In this document: positions 18,504 through 27,916 of the stretch, in pieces
Numbering within the stretch: the first letter of the stretch is position 1
Layout of the letters: each line of letters starts with the position of its first letter
Assembly (NCBI RefSeq): GCF_900112205.1
Contig: NZ_FOKW01000003.1
Span: 310,001-374,000, forward strand
Origin: Natronobacterium haloterrestre
GTDB taxonomy: Archaea > Halobacteriota > Halobacteria > Halobacteriales > Natrialbaceae
Direction of reading: 5' to 3'
DNA length: 64,000 nt
Program-made: the position numbers and the translations under genes
Notes under the pieces: generated by a model
The model's database searches: none
Told to the model about the DNA's origin: nothing
The model's input: only the letters and a program-made list of their open reading frames with translations

Positions 18504-21008
18504 ATGAGTTCAGACGTACCCGATCCCACAGACGTAGACGCTCGAGCGGTAGAGAACGTCCGCATCGAGGACGAAATGGAACAGAGCTACATCGACTACG
18601 CGATGTCCGTCATCGCGGGTCGTGCGCTCCCCCGCGTCGAGGACGGCTTAAAGCCCGTCCACCGCCGCATCCTGTACGCGATGCACGAGATGGGCGTCTC
18701 CTCGGGCAGCAGCCACCGCAAATCCTCCTCGATCGTCGGGGAGACGATGGGTGACTACCACCCCCACGGCGACAGCGCGATCTACGACACCCTGGTCCGG
18801 ATGGCCCAGGACTTCTCGATGCGCTACCCGCTGGTCGACGGCCAGGGGAACTTCGGCTCGATGGACGGCGACCCGGCCGCTGCCCAGCGGTACACGGAGG
18901 CCCGGATGTCGCCCATCTCGGAGGAACTGCTCGCGGACATCGAGAAAGACACCGTCGACTTCTCCGCGAACTACGACGACCGCCTGCAGGAGCCCGACGT
19001 CCTCCCCGCGGCGTTCCCGAACCTGCTGGTGAACGGCTCCTCGGGGATCGCCGTCGGGATGTCGACCAACATCCCGCCGCACAACTTAGGCGAGGTGATC
19101 GACGCCACCATCGAACTCATCGACAACCCCGACGCGACGGTCGAGGACCTGATGGAACACGTCAAGGGACCGGACTTCCCGACGGGGGCGAACATCGTCG
19201 GTCGCGACGCCATCTACTCCGCGTACAAGACCGGCCGCGGCCGCATCCGCGTCCGCGCCGAGTTCGAGGTCGAGGAGTGGAAGAACGGGCGCGAGCGGAT
19301 CGTCATCACCGAACTCCCCTTCCAGTCCAACAAGGCCCGACTGGTCGAGCGTATCGCCGAGGACGTCCACGAGGGCGAGATCGAAGGGATCTCCGACCTC
19401 CGCGACGAGTCCGACCGCGACGGCGTCCGCATCGTCGTCGAACTCAAACGCGGTGCGAACACCGAGGTCGTCAAGAACCGACTGCTCGAGAACCACCTCG
19501 AGCGTACCTTCGGCGTCATCAACCTCGCGCTGGTCGACGGCCAGCCTCAGGTACTCTCGCTGAAAGAAACGCTCGAGGAGTACGTCGCCCACCGCCGCGA
19601 GGTCGTCCGCCGGCGCAGCGAGTACGACCTCGCCGAGGCCGAGGATCGCGCCCACATCCTCGAGGGGCGGCTAAAGGCCGTCGAGAACGCCGAGGACGTG
19701 GTCGAACTGATTCGGGACAGCGAGACCCGGGACGACGCGAAGGAGGCCCTGCAGGACGCCTACGGCTTCTCGCAGGATCAGGCCGACCACATCGTCCGCA
19801 TGCAACTCGGCAGCCTCACGTCGATGGAGGCCGCCGAGATCGAAGACGAGTACGAGGAGGTCCAGGCCGAGATCGAGCGCCTGACGGAGATCCTCGAGAG
19901 CGAGCAGGAACTGCTCGAGGTCATCAAGGACGAACTCCGGGAGGTCAAAGACGAGTACGACGACGAACGCCGCACCTCGATCGTCGAGGACGAGGGGACC
20001 GTCACTCACGAGGACCTCATTCCCGAGGAGGAAGTCGTCGTCGTCATGACCGAAGACGACTACGTCAAGCGGATGCCGATCGAGACGTTCGACCCCCAGG
20101 GTCGAGGCGGTAAAGGGATCATCGGTGCGGACGTCAAGGACGAGGACCGCGTCGCCACCGTCTTCCGGGCGAACACCCACGACTACCTCCTGTGCTTTAC
20201 GAATCAGGGCCAGGTCTACCAGCTCAAGACCTACGAGATCCCCGAGATGGGTCGGACGGCACGCGGCAAGTCCGCGGTCAACATTCTCGATCTGGACGAC
20301 GGCGAGGACATCACCGCCATCGTCGACACCGACGCCCTCGAGGGCGACGAGTTCGTGACGATGGCTACCCGGAACGGCTACGTCAAGCGGACCGCCGGCG
20401 AGGAGTTCGACAACATCCGCTCGACCGGGATCATCGCGGCCGACTTGGAGGAAGGCGACGAACTCGTCGACGTCGAGGTCACCGACGGCTCGCAGGACCT
20501 CGTGATTGCGACCGAGGGCGGTATGACGATCCGGTTCGACGAGGACGACGTCCGCGCGATGGGCCGGAACGCCCGCGGCGTCAACGGGATCAAACTCCAG
20601 GACGACGACGCAGTCGCCGGGCTGGTCGCGGCCAACGGCGAGGACGGCGACGACCAGGCGCTGCTTACCGTCACCCGGAACGGGTACGGCAAGCGGACCC
20701 CGCTCGAGGAGTACAGTACCCAGTCCCGCTACGGGAAGGGGCTGATCGACATCAAGACCGAGGGCCGGAACGGCCCCGTGACCGCGATCAAGGCTGTCTC
20801 TCCCGACGACCATCTCGTGTTGATGAGCGAACGCGGCCAGATCGTCCGCACCCGCGTCGACGAGGTGTCGACTGTCGGACGGAACACGATGGGCGTAATC
20901 GTGATGGAGGTCGAAGACGAGGACGCCGTCGCAAGCGTCGACGTAATTCCTGCGGACACCGTCGAGGACGAAAGCGGTTCCGAAGCGGCCGACGGCGACG
21001 ACGAATAA
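18504..21008 (+). CDS. gyrA: DNA gyrase subunit A
   Basis: DNA cleavage and rejoining subunit of gyrase, 834 residues. The winged-helix domain has the catalytic tyrosine in RYTEARM (Tyr130). The quinolone-region stretch [12 protein letters not shown] keeps the canonical Ser. The coiled-coil gate lies near residues 440-490. The C-terminal beta-pinwheel has recurrent units ([41 protein letters not shown]). The tail is acidic. The ATG lies 26 bases after the hairpin array ends, with AT-rich sequence just before it. Confidence 0.98.
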   Translation: MSSDVPDPTDVDARAVENVRIEDEMEQSYIDYAMSVIAGRALPRVEDGLKPVHRRILYAMHEMGVSSGSSHRKSSSIVGETMGDYHPHGDSAIYDTLVRMAQDFSMRYPLVDGQGNFGSMDGDPAAAQRYTEARMSPISEELLADIEKDTVDFSANYDDRLQEPDVLPAAFPNLLVNGSSGIAVGMSTNIPPHNLGEVIDATIELIDNPDATVEDLMEHVKGPDFPTGANIVGRDAIYSAYKTGRGRIRVRAEFEVEEWKNGRERIVITELPFQSNKARLVERIAEDVHEGEIEGISDLRDESDRDGVRIVVELKRGANTEVVKNRLLENHLERTFGVINLALVDGQPQVLSLKETLEEYVAHRREVVRRRSEYDLAEAEDRAHILEGRLKAVENAEDVVELIRDSETRDDAKEALQDAYGFSQDQADHIVRMQLGSLTSMEAAEIEDEYEEVQAEIERLTEILESEQELLEVIKDELREVKDEYDDERRTSIVEDEGTVTHEDLIPEEEVVVVMTEDDYVKRMPIETFDPQGRGGKGIIGADVKDEDRVATVFRANTHDYLLCFTNQGQVYQLKTYEIPEMGRTARGKSAVNILDLDDGEDITAIVDTDALEGDEFVTMATRNGYVKRTAGEEFDNIRSTGIIAADLEEGDELVDVEVTDGSQDLVIATEGGMTIRFDEDDVRAMGRNARGVNGIKLQDDDAVAGLVAANGEDGDDQALLTVTRNGYGKRTPLEEYSTQSRYGKGLIDIKTEGRNGPVTAIKAVSPDDHLVLMSERGQIVRTRVDEVSTVGRNTMGVIVMEVEDEDAVASVDVIPADTVEDESGSEAADGDDE

Positions 21009-21104
21009 CCGCCGCGTTCGAGTTTTCTCCCGGTTTTCGCGCTCTGAGCGTCGTCGGTCGATCCCGGTTAGGCTCGTCTCTCTCAGCAGGAGGCACGCTG
21101 GAAC

Positions 21105-21127
21105 CGACTCGAGTCCGTCTCGAGTCG
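21105..21127 (+). terminator. Candidate terminator hairpin downstream of gyrA
   Basis: CGACTCGAG and CTCGAGTCG form a perfect 9-base stem with a 5-base loop about 100 bases after the gyrA stop. No T-tract follows, so a termination role is only suggested by position. The rest of the 289-base gap to the next gene holds nothing else recognisable. Confidence 0.3.
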
Positions 21128-21297
21128 ACGGCGGTCGGACCGTCGGGGGCAGGGGTCGAGAGCGGGAGAGCGGGAAATCGGGAGACAGCGAGACGTGTGG
21201 AAACCGGAAGTCCGTAGAGACCGACGGAGCAGCGGCACCCCGCCCGGCGAAGGACGGAGAACGGCAGAAAGGTGGAGAGTGGAAACGCGAGTCCCGA

Positions 21298-21831
21298 TCA
21301 GTGGTCGGGCTCTTCCGCGGGGGCGACCATATCCTCGATCCGGAGGATGAGGATGTTGTTCGTGTCGTCCTTGCCGTCGACGCGTCCGTCGATGACGAGC
21401 TTCGAGAGCGGCGTCGGGCCGACGGTGACGGCGTCGTCCTCGGAGATATCGCTCATCGATCCCTGCATGTGGACCTCGGCGCGACAGAGCTCGGGGTGGT
21501 GGACGCTCGAGAGATCGATTTCCTCGACGAGGACGTCCTCGACGGGCTCGCCCTCGTGTTCGATCGGGACGGAGGCGGGATCGTCCATCTGCTGGATCTC
21601 GAGGGCCTCGTAGGCCGCCGCCGTCGGTTTGTAGCCGCCTTTCGGTCCGGGTACGCCCTCGACGAGCTGGAGGGCCTTGAGACTCTGCATCTGGTTGCGG
21701 ATCGTCCCCGGGTTCCGGTCGACCTGCTCGGCGATGTCCTCGCCCTTGATGGCGTCCTCCGACTCCTTGTGGAGGTTCGTCAACGCACGCAGGATCTTCT
21801 TCTGGCTCGGGGTCAGTTCGATTGATGACAT
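21298..21831 (-). CDS. Winged-helix transcriptional regulator (Rrf2/TrmB-like)
   Basis: 177 residues. The first about 75 form a winged helix-turn-helix: LTPSQKKILRALTNL, then EDIAEQVDRNPGTIRNQMQSL as the recognition region and a PKGGYKPT wing. The C-terminal 90 residues form a beta-rich domain (PELCRAEVHMQGS, VTVGPTPLSKLVIDG) that I cannot assign to a known ligand. The type is widespread in haloarchaea as an annotated Rrf2- or TrmB-like regulator; no Fe-S cysteine cluster is visible. Target unknown; it converges on gyrA. Confidence 0.7.
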   Translation of the reverse strand: MSSIELTPSQKKILRALTNLHKESEDAIKGEDIAEQVDRNPGTIRNQMQSLKALQLVEGVPGPKGGYKPTAAAYEALEIQQMDDPASVPIEHEGEPVEDVLVEEIDLSSVHHPELCRAEVHMQGSMSDISEDDAVTVGPTPLSKLVIDGRVDGKDDTNNILILRIEDMVAPAEEPDH

Positions 21832-21967
21832 AGCGAATTGTTCGTAATTGTATTCCTTAAACCCGGCGGGTGAGGCCGGTCGTTTTCTTCCGGATTTCGT
21901 CCTTCGCGCCGGGGAATCTAAGGCGTTTCCTTTGACGGTCGAACGGCCGCCCGCATTTCGGAAGTCG

Positions 21968-22900
21968 TCAGACGGAAGCCAGCCATCCCTCGAGTAAGAC
22001 GGCGGTGAGGACGTCCTCGAGGAGGAACATCAGGGCAAAGCCCATCGAGAAGGTGGCGGCGTTGGTGCGGGTGATCACGGCCTCCGCGTCGAACCGGATG
22101 AGTTCGGCGACCTCGATGAGGACCTGCAGGACGGCACCGATCGCCATCCCGAAGAAGACGGCAGCGAGAGCGGCCGACTGGGCGATGCTGCCGATCCAGC
22201 CGCCGAGGATGACCGGTCCGCCGGCGAGCAGCCCCATCCCCGCGAAGTGCCACAGCGGAGGTGTCTCGTGGTCGCGTGCAACGGCGACGACGACCGTCGG
22301 TCCCTCCATCACGTTGTGCATGATGAAAGCCAGTACGAGGAGTGTGAGCAGGGACGCGTTCCCCTGGACGTAGGCGACGCCGATGCCCAGCCCCTCGCCG
22401 ATGCTGTGGAGGCCGAGCGCGAACGCGACCAGGTAAGCGACCTCGAGACCGCTCTTTTCGCCCTCTGCGGCCGTGCGCTGTCGCCACCGGCTGACGAGGT
22501 ACATGACGGCGAACGTGGTCCCGATGCCGGCGAGCGCGAGCGTGAACACGACCGGGGTGGTGTTCGCTTCGCCGGCGTAGTCGGCGACGTCACCGACCAT
22601 CTCGACGGCGATGAACGCGAGGATTCCCGCTGCCAGCGTCATGAATCCGTGGACGTATCGAGTCCCGAGATTTCGGATGAACGGGAACCAGAGCATCCCG
22701 ATCGCGACGGGCACGATCCCCGCGATGGTGCCGATCACCGTCAACACGCGAACGATCTCGAGCGTCGTCGCGCCTTCGCCGGCCGAGAGGTCCCCGAACG
22801 GGGAGGTCAGGGAGAGGAGCCCGAACACGACCGCGAGGACGACGAACGGACCGATGGCGAGCAGCCACCGCGGCGGATCTCGGAGCGACCGGTCACGCAT
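21968..22900 (-). CDS. ZIP-family divalent metal transporter
   Basis: 310-residue membrane protein with about eight hydrophobic helices. The binuclear metal site of ZIP transporters is visible as HSIGEGLGIG in one helix and HNVMEGP in the next. Such proteins import Zn2+, Mn2+ or Fe2+ (some haloarchaeal members have been described as magnesium or manganese permeases). The gene is adjacent to a DtxR/MntR-like repressor on the same strand and has matching palindromic sites upstream, so it is probably repressed in metal-replete cells. Confidence 0.88.
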   Translation of the reverse strand: MRDRSLRDPPRWLLAIGPFVVLAVVFGLLSLTSPFGDLSAGEGATTLEIVRVLTVIGTIAGIVPVAIGMLWFPFIRNLGTRYVHGFMTLAAGILAFIAVEMVGDVADYAGEANTTPVVFTLALAGIGTTFAVMYLVSRWRQRTAAEGEKSGLEVAYLVAFALGLHSIGEGLGIGVAYVQGNASLLTLLVLAFIMHNVMEGPTVVVAVARDHETPPLWHFAGMGLLAGGPVILGGWIGSIAQSAALAAVFFGMAIGAVLQVLIEVAELIRFDAEAVITRTNAATFSMGFALMFLLEDVLTAVLLEGWLASV

Positions 22901-22954
22901 CCGGCCCGATCACCACCGTCGAAGCACACAGCAATAGCACTCCCATCATCCATG

Positions 22955-22972
22955 GTTTAGACCATTCTAAAC
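22955..22972. promoter_or_regulatory. DtxR/MntR-type operator upstream of the ZIP gene
   Basis: GTTTAGA-CCAT-TCTAAAC is a perfect 18-base palindrome about 55 bases before the ZIP start. On the transcribed strand a TATA-like CATAAG tract lies immediately upstream of it, so a bound repressor would block the start point. Confidence 0.65.
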
Positions 22973-22996
22973 TTATGCCTTTTCACGCGACTCGCC

Positions 22997-23014
22997 GTTA
23001 GAGTCGATCTAAAC
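22997..23014. promoter_or_regulatory. Second DtxR/MntR-type operator
   Basis: GTTAGA-GTCGA-TCTAAAC repeats the half-sites of the neighbouring palindrome with one base more between the inner arms. The two sites are centred about 42 bases apart. Confidence 0.5.
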
Positions 23015-23064
23015 CCGTATATTCGGCGACCGAGAAACAGCGAGAACGAGGGCCGAAGAGCGCT

Positions 23065-23745
23065 CTACTGCTCGAGTTCCGGCGGACGAGCGACTCGAAC
23101 GTGATGGGCAACTCGGTCGGGCAGGGAGACGGGCTCGTCGGCGTCGCTCGAGCGGGCCGTCACCATTCCGAAAGGAGCGACCTCGAGAATTTCGAGTTCG
23201 ACGCCGGGTTCGACGCCGTGGTCCGCCAGGTACGAGAGGATCTCCGGGTCACGGTCGGCGACCTCCTCGACGACGACCGTGTCGCCCTCCTCGAACTCCG
23301 CGATCGATTCGCCGTCGGGCCGTTCGGGAGGCTCGAGGTCGGCGCTCGGGATCGGCGAGCCGTGCGGATCGACGTCGGGTTCGCCGAGCGCGTCGGCGAC
23401 GCGAGCCTCGAAGTCCTCGCTGATGTGGTGTTCGAGTCGGTCGGCCTCGGCGTGGACCTCGGACCAGTCGTAGTCGAGATGCTCGGTGAGATAGGCCTCG
23501 AGCAGCCGATGGTGGCGGACGACCTCGAGCGCGACGGTCTCTCCCTCGTCGGTGAGCGTGACCCCGCGGTATTTCTCGCGGTCGACGAGCCCGCGCTCCT
23601 CGAGTTTGTCGAGCATGCTGGTGACCGTCGGCGACGTGACGTCCAGCTCCTCGGCGATCTCGGACGTCTTGATCCGGTCGTCCGTCCCGCGCTGGAGCTG
23701 GTAGATCGCTTTGAGGTAGTCCTCCATCACGTCGCTCAGCATCAT
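23065..23745 (-). CDS. DtxR/MntR/SirR-family metal-dependent repressor
   Basis: 226 residues in the classic layout: winged helix-turn-helix at about 1-70 (TSEIAEELDVTSPTVTSMLDKLEERGLV), a His/Glu-rich metal-binding dimerisation domain at about 72-130 (VVRHHRLLEAYL, EADRLEHHISEDFE), and a FeoA/SH3-like domain from about 145. It is the probable regulator of the neighbouring ZIP transporter and of itself: an imperfect copy of the operator lies 7-25 bases upstream of the start. Whether it senses Mn or Fe cannot be read safely; the position equivalent to Glu11 of Bacillus MntR is Lys here. Confidence 0.88.
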   Translation of the reverse strand: MMLSDVMEDYLKAIYQLQRGTDDRIKTSEIAEELDVTSPTVTSMLDKLEERGLVDREKYRGVTLTDEGETVALEVVRHHRLLEAYLTEHLDYDWSEVHAEADRLEHHISEDFEARVADALGEPDVDPHGSPIPSADLEPPERPDGESIAEFEEGDTVVVEEVADRDPEILSYLADHGVEPGVELEILEVAPFGMVTARSSDADEPVSLPDRVAHHVRVARPPELEQ

Positions 23746-23751
23746 ACACTC

Positions 23752-23770
23752 GGTTTAGGGCCGTCTAACC
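23752..23770. promoter_or_regulatory. Autoregulatory operator candidate of the DtxR/MntR-like gene
   Basis: GGTTTAGGGCCGTCTAACC is an imperfect palindrome with the same TTTAG/CTAA half-sites as the two sites upstream of the ZIP gene, directly upstream of the repressor start. Confidence 0.5.
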
Positions 23771-23958
23771 CTAAATCTATTGTCGTTCGAACTCGCTCGA
23801 ACTCGCGCGGATTCGTCCCCACTCGACCACCCGGCATGCTGATCCGTTACCCGAGGCGGCCAGGTTCGCGACCGGTTCGAAGTATGATTGGTGACAACAC
23901 CTAACACGCCGATAACGGTTCCAACACCTTTGTATCATAGGGTTTCAGAGTGTGGGGT

Positions 23959-25128
23959 ATGACTGAGAACGTCGTCGTGCTCGGTGCCGGGTACGCCGGG
24001 GCCGGCGCGATCAAGAAACTCGAGTCGGAACTCGGTGATTCCGCTCGCCTGACGTGGATCGCCGACGTAGACTACCACCTCGTCCTCCATGAGTCCCATC
24101 GGGTCATTCGGGATCCGTCGGTCCGATCGGACGTCACCTTCCCCGTCGACGACATCGCCGCACCGTCGACCCGATTCATCCAGGCCGAAGTCACCGGACT
24201 CGACGTCGACGACCGAGTCGTCGAACTCGACGGTGCCGAAGACGTCGAGTACGACTACGTCCTCGTCGCGCTTGGCACCCAGACCGCGTTCTACGGCATC
24301 CCCGGCCTCGAAGAGCACTCCCTGACGCTCAAGAGCCTCGACGACGCCCTCGAGATTCACGAAGCCGTCAAGGAAGCCAGCCAGGAAGCGACCCGCGGCG
24401 ACCCCGCACAGGTCGTCATCGGCGGCGCCGGCCTCTCGGGCATCCAGACCGCCGGCGAGATCGCCGAATTCCGCGACAACCACCGCGCCCCGATCGAGAT
24501 CCACCTCGTCGAAGCCCTCGAGGAGATCTTCCCCGGGAACGATCCCGAGATCCAGCAGGCACTGCGTGACCTGCTCGAGGACGCGGGCGTCCAGATCCAC
24601 ACGGACGACCCGATCACGGAGGCTACCGAGGACCACATCGAGTTCGACGAGGGCGATCCCCTCGAACACGACGTGCTCGTCTGGACCGGCGGGATCACGG
24701 GCCGGGACGCCCTCGACGACACCGACCTCGAGAACGAGCACAACCGCGTTACCGTCGAAGCCAACTTCCAGACCTCCGACGAACGCGTCTTTGCCGTCGG
24801 CGACTCGGCGATCGTCGACCAGGGCGACCAGCCCGCACCGCCGACCGCCCAGGCAGCCTGGCAGGCCGCCGAAGTCGTCGGGGAGAACATCGCCCGCGCA
24901 ATCGAGAACCGCCCGCTCAAGACCTGGGAACACGAGGACAAGGGGACGGTCGTCTCCGTTGGCGACAAGGCCGTCGCTCACGACGTCAAGCCCGCATTCG
25001 GTGTCTCGCTGCCCGTCGATACCTTCAGCGGCGTTCCCGCGGAAACCCTGAAGAAGCTGATCGCCGCCCGCTGGATCGCTGACGTCACCTCCTGGAACGA
25101 GGCCCGCAAGGCCTGGTCGTCGCTGTAG
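23959..25128 (+). CDS. ndh: Type II NADH dehydrogenase
   Basis: Membrane-associated, non-proton-pumping NADH:quinone oxidoreductase, 389 residues. It shows the FAD-binding opening VVVLGAGYAGAGA, a second Rossmann motif VVIGGAGLSGIQTAGE for NADH, and the FAD-closing segment RVFAVGDSA followed by PPTAQAAWQAAE. The length and order match NDH-2. The chosen ATG sits 20-30 bases after TTTGTATCATAG, a plausible TATA region, giving a leaderless start. It feeds electrons to the quinone pool used by the oxidase branch. Confidence 0.88.
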   Translation: MTENVVVLGAGYAGAGAIKKLESELGDSARLTWIADVDYHLVLHESHRVIRDPSVRSDVTFPVDDIAAPSTRFIQAEVTGLDVDDRVVELDGAEDVEYDYVLVALGTQTAFYGIPGLEEHSLTLKSLDDALEIHEAVKEASQEATRGDPAQVVIGGAGLSGIQTAGEIAEFRDNHRAPIEIHLVEALEEIFPGNDPEIQQALRDLLEDAGVQIHTDDPITEATEDHIEFDEGDPLEHDVLVWTGGITGRDALDDTDLENEHNRVTVEANFQTSDERVFAVGDSAIVDQGDQPAPPTAQAAWQAAEVVGENIARAIENRPLKTWEHEDKGTVVSVGDKAVAHDVKPAFGVSLPVDTFSGVPAETLKKLIAARWIADVTSWNEARKAWSSL

Positions 25129-25246
25129 CGGTCCCGTAGACCGATACGAAAAACAGACCGAACCTGACCACACCGGACCCGACTGAGCCGGATCCGACCG
25201 CCCCGCCCCGACCGAAATCGTACTCGAGCCCCGGACCGACTCGAGT

Positions 25247-25276
25247 TTCGTTCGCCTCTTTGTCTTTTCCTTTCCC
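25247..25276. terminator. Pyrimidine-rich tract between convergent genes
   Basis: A T/C-rich run (CTCTTTGTCTTTTCCTTTCC) lies between the converging ndh and acyltransferase genes. Oligo-T tracts terminate archaeal transcription; this one is interrupted, so the call is tentative. Confidence 0.3.
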
Positions 25277-25897
25277 CTAAGCGTCGCTCTCGTCGCTCTC
25301 GTCGCTCTCGTCGCTCTCGTCGCTGTCGGTTTCCTCCGACGGCGCGTCGTCGTCGGCGGTCCCCATCGGTCGCGCGGGTACACCCGCGACGGTGGTCCCC
25401 GGTTCCACGTCTCGCGTCACGAGCGAGTTCGCCGCCACCCGCGCGTCGGCACCGATCTCGACCCCCGGGAGGACGATCGCCCCCGCGCCGATCATCGCCC
25501 GTTCGCCGACGACGACTTCGCCCGTCCGGTACTCCTCCTGGAGGAACTCGTGACACAGCAACGTTGCGTCGTAACCGACGATCACGTCGTCCTCGAGCGT
25601 GATCAACTCCGGCCAGAACACGTCCGGCGTGGCCTCGAGCCCCCAGGAGACGCCCTGCCCGACCGTGACGCCGATTCGGCGCAGACACCACCGTCGGAGC
25701 CGCAGGCTCGGCGCGATTCGGGCGAGCCAGACGAAGACGTAGTTGATCGCGACCCGTAGCGGGTGTTTCGCGTCCGTCCAGTACGCAAGCGAGTTGCGCC
25801 GCCCCGGCGTCGGGTGCCGATCCACGCGGTCGTGTCTGGACAGGTCTTGGGAGGAAGCGTCCTCTGCCGTCGAATCGGGGTCCTGGTCGTCGGTCAC
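25277..25897 (-). CDS. Hexapeptide-repeat (left-handed beta-helix) acyltransferase
   Basis: 206 residues. A central left-handed beta-helix has hexapeptide turns (DDVIVGYDATLLCHEF, VVGERAMIGAGAIVLPGVEI, GADARVAANSLVTRDVEPG) and ends in PGTTVAGVPARP, as in O-acetyltransferases of the LacA/maltose acetyltransferase type. An amphipathic segment near residue 50-70 (INYVFVWLARIAP) may bind membrane. The C-terminal tail is a run of Asp-Glu-Ser units encoded by a 9-base tandem repeat. The start is GTG. The acceptor is probably a sugar or polyol; no partner gene is adjacent. Confidence 0.8.
   Translation of the reverse strand: MTDDQDPDSTAEDASSQDLSRHDRVDRHPTPGRRNSLAYWTDAKHPLRVAINYVFVWLARIAPSLRLRRWCLRRIGVTVGQGVSWGLEATPDVFWPELITLEDDVIVGYDATLLCHEFLQEEYRTGEVVVGERAMIGAGAIVLPGVEIGADARVAANSLVTRDVEPGTTVAGVPARPMGTADDDAPSEETDSDESDESDESDESDA
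25283..25327. repeat. 9-base tandem repeat inside the acyltransferase gene
   Basis: Five copies of GTCGCTCTC (the last with one change) encode the Asp-Glu-Ser tail on the minus strand. Such in-frame repeats expand and contract easily, so tail length probably varies between strains. Confidence 0.85.
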
Positions 25898-25959
25898 TGC
25901 CGGTGGTTCGACCTTTCACCACAAGAAACCGATCGATTGCGGTCGGATATGGGGGCGAT

Positions 25960-26799
25960 TTACCGTGCCGTCTCCGTCCGTTCCGACGGCTCCACACCGC
26001 TCGCGTCGCCGGGCCGCTCTCCCGGCCTCCCGACCAGATCGACGAACTCCGCTCCCGTCAGGTCACAGCGGTACGCCGGTTTGTACATCATGTTGTCGCC
26101 ACCCGCCGTGACCGCCCAGTCGTCTGCGATTCCCTCGCGGAGGTAGTACTGCGCCCGCTCGTTCCCCGGCTTGACGTAGTAGTCGCTGAGTCGAATCGGA
26201 TCGCGCTCGAAGAGCCCACCCGGTTCGCGGCCGTCGACGAACACGACAGTCTTTTCCGTCAGGTAGAGTTCTCCCTCGCGGGCACGCTTCGTGTGGGCGT
26301 TGTCGGGATGGGACGCTAAGATCGCCTCCCGATCGGCGGGCGGCGTCTCCGGCATAACGACGTCGACCGAGTCGACGGTGAAGTATCCGATCAGGTACCG
26401 ATGGGCCCGGTCGCCATCGGGTCGGCGAAGGCCAGCGTAGAACCCGACGACGTCGCCCGGCTCGAGTTCCCGGAGCCGCGAGACGTAGCCGCTCGTCCGG
26501 TGTTCGCCGTACGTAAGCGCCTCGAAGTTGGGGTCGCGGTGAAGCGGCCACGACTCGAGAGCCGCGCCGCTGACGCTCTCGGTACCGCCCCGGACCGGTT
26601 GCGGTTCGATCCGGGACGTCAGATCGGCCGCGGTTCGATCGTCGACCCGCAGGTCCCACGAGCCGAGCGTTTCCGTCTCGCTCGTTTCGCGGGTCTTCTC
26701 CGGGATCGGAACGTATTCGAAGCGTCCGTCGTCGTACAGCGGTCCCAGGGCCCCGAGGTTCGTGCTGTCCGCACCGACACCGGCGAGGACGACCGTCAT
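25960..26799 (-). CDS. Nmad3-like putative nucleotide-modification-associated protein
   Basis: 279 residues. The N-terminus MTVVLAGVGADSTNLG with DDGRFEYVPIPE, the central LEPGDVVGFYAGLR and YLIGYFTVDSV, and the later YYVKPGNERAQYYL and MMYKPAYRC segments resemble the family named nucleotide modification associated domain 3, known from phage and mobile-element DNA-modification loci. I make this call from remembered family features and cannot run a profile search. No methyltransferase, glycosyltransferase or phage gene is adjacent, so a role in DNA modification is an open inference. It is soluble, with no signal peptide. Confidence 0.5.
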   Translation of the reverse strand: MTVVLAGVGADSTNLGALGPLYDDGRFEYVPIPEKTRETSETETLGSWDLRVDDRTAADLTSRIEPQPVRGGTESVSGAALESWPLHRDPNFEALTYGEHRTSGYVSRLRELEPGDVVGFYAGLRRPDGDRAHRYLIGYFTVDSVDVVMPETPPADREAILASHPDNAHTKRAREGELYLTEKTVVFVDGREPGGLFERDPIRLSDYYVKPGNERAQYYLREGIADDWAVTAGGDNMMYKPAYRCDLTGAEFVDLVGRPGERPGDASGVEPSERTETAR

Positions 26800-26900
26800 T
26801 ACTCCCTACTGTGGCGAGTGCGGCGATAAACCCGGCGATAGCTGGTCTCCGAGTCTCGAGTCGACGACGCGTACTTCGGGCCAGTTCGCTCGGCGCTCGC

Positions 26901-27161
26901 TCAGCGCTCGTTCGAGCGCGAGGTATACAACAGCGGAATCAACAGCACGAGCAACAGCATCCCCATAACGGCGATCGCGATCCAGATCGTCGAAAGGAGC
27001 GTCTCCGGAATGATCCCCGCGACTTCGGCGAGCCAGAAGAGACTGTAGGCACCGGCAACCAGCAAGGCCCCGATGTACAACTGGAGTCCCAGCCGAAACG
27101 CGTGATAGACCGTCGTCTTCGTCACCGGCGTCGGAAAATAGTCGTCGAGCGACTGGATCAT
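26901..27161 (-). CDS. Small two-helix membrane protein
   Basis: 86 residues. A soluble N-terminal 25 residues (DDYFPTPVTKTTVYHAFRLG) are followed by two hydrophobic helices (about 28-48 and 55-80) and a short basic tail. It resembles small conserved haloarchaeal membrane proteins of unknown function. It is on the same strand as the Nmad3-like gene, 101 bases upstream of it, so the two could be co-transcribed. Confidence 0.6.
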   Translation of the reverse strand: MIQSLDDYFPTPVTKTTVYHAFRLGLQLYIGALLVAGAYSLFWLAEVAGIIPETLLSTIWIAIAVMGMLLLVLLIPLLYTSRSNER

Positions 27162-27916
27162 CCCGACCGATCACCCGCGTTACGCGGTCGGTACCGGGCC
27201 TCCGTCGCGGCTGTAAATACGCGGCCTCGAGTCCGGTTCCCCGTCGAACTCGAGCGTTCCACGATTCGATCGCTGTGGCTCCGGTCGACGCCGACGGGCT
27301 CGAGTACCGTGGGGGGGAGACCGTGCCGGTCCCGTCCTCGAGCCGGCGAAGCGGAGCCGAACACAGCCATCGATCGTTGCAAACCTAGTATCGGCTTTCG
27401 TTCGCCGATTCTTGAATCTTACTGGTAGTTGAATTTCACCGGATCGGAAACGTCGCCGCGGGAAGGTAGCAACCGAGCGACAGCATCGGCGGATCGACTC
27501 CCGCTCTCGAGGGGGCGTCGGCGTCCTCGATCCGGGTGGGCTCGACTCGGTGACAGGCGGTTCGACGCCGGTCGAAGAGCGTTCTCGCAGCGCGAAGTTC
27601 GCCCGCGGTCTCGAGGGACTCGAGAAAGGGAAAACCACCGGACGGCGCGGCTTCAAGGCGGTGCTGTAGTGGTTCCACACACGGCTAATTCTCAGATCTG
27701 AAACCGTCGTGGACAGTCGTTTTCACCGACGAGATACACTATGAGGTAAATATATGTACTCGTAGTCAACTGGTTGTTACCAGCACCAAAATCGACGGGT
27801 GGCGGGAAGGTGTGGCGGGGTGGTCATGCCTGGACCCCCAATCCCCGCACAGGTTCGACGTCCACGTGTGGGGACATAGGCCTTCCGGCGACCCTGGCTG
27901 TGGTGCTGTGAAAACA
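27162..27916. other. Non-coding stretch and pilin leader
   Basis: No recognisable gene lies here; open frames on both strands are Arg/Pro-rich and look like chance frames. The right part carries AAATATATG at 27748-27756, a likely TATA box for the pilin gene, then a perfect hairpin or operator, CTGGT/ACCAG (27770-27774 and 27779-27783, loop TGTT) at the expected start point. A leader of about 140 bases follows, including a CCCCGCACA...TGTGGGG pairing near 27843-27875. Confidence 0.4.

Noticed and set aside
25283-25327. CRISPR-like tandem pattern
   Set aside because: Nine-base units without spacers, in frame within a coding region; not a CRISPR array. The 20- and 22-base arrays also have no spacers.
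27180-27680. 166-codon minus-strand frame and an overlapping 80-codon frame
   Set aside because: Arg/Pro/Ser-rich, lacks the acidic composition of proteins in this genome, and no TATA box or family motif supports it.
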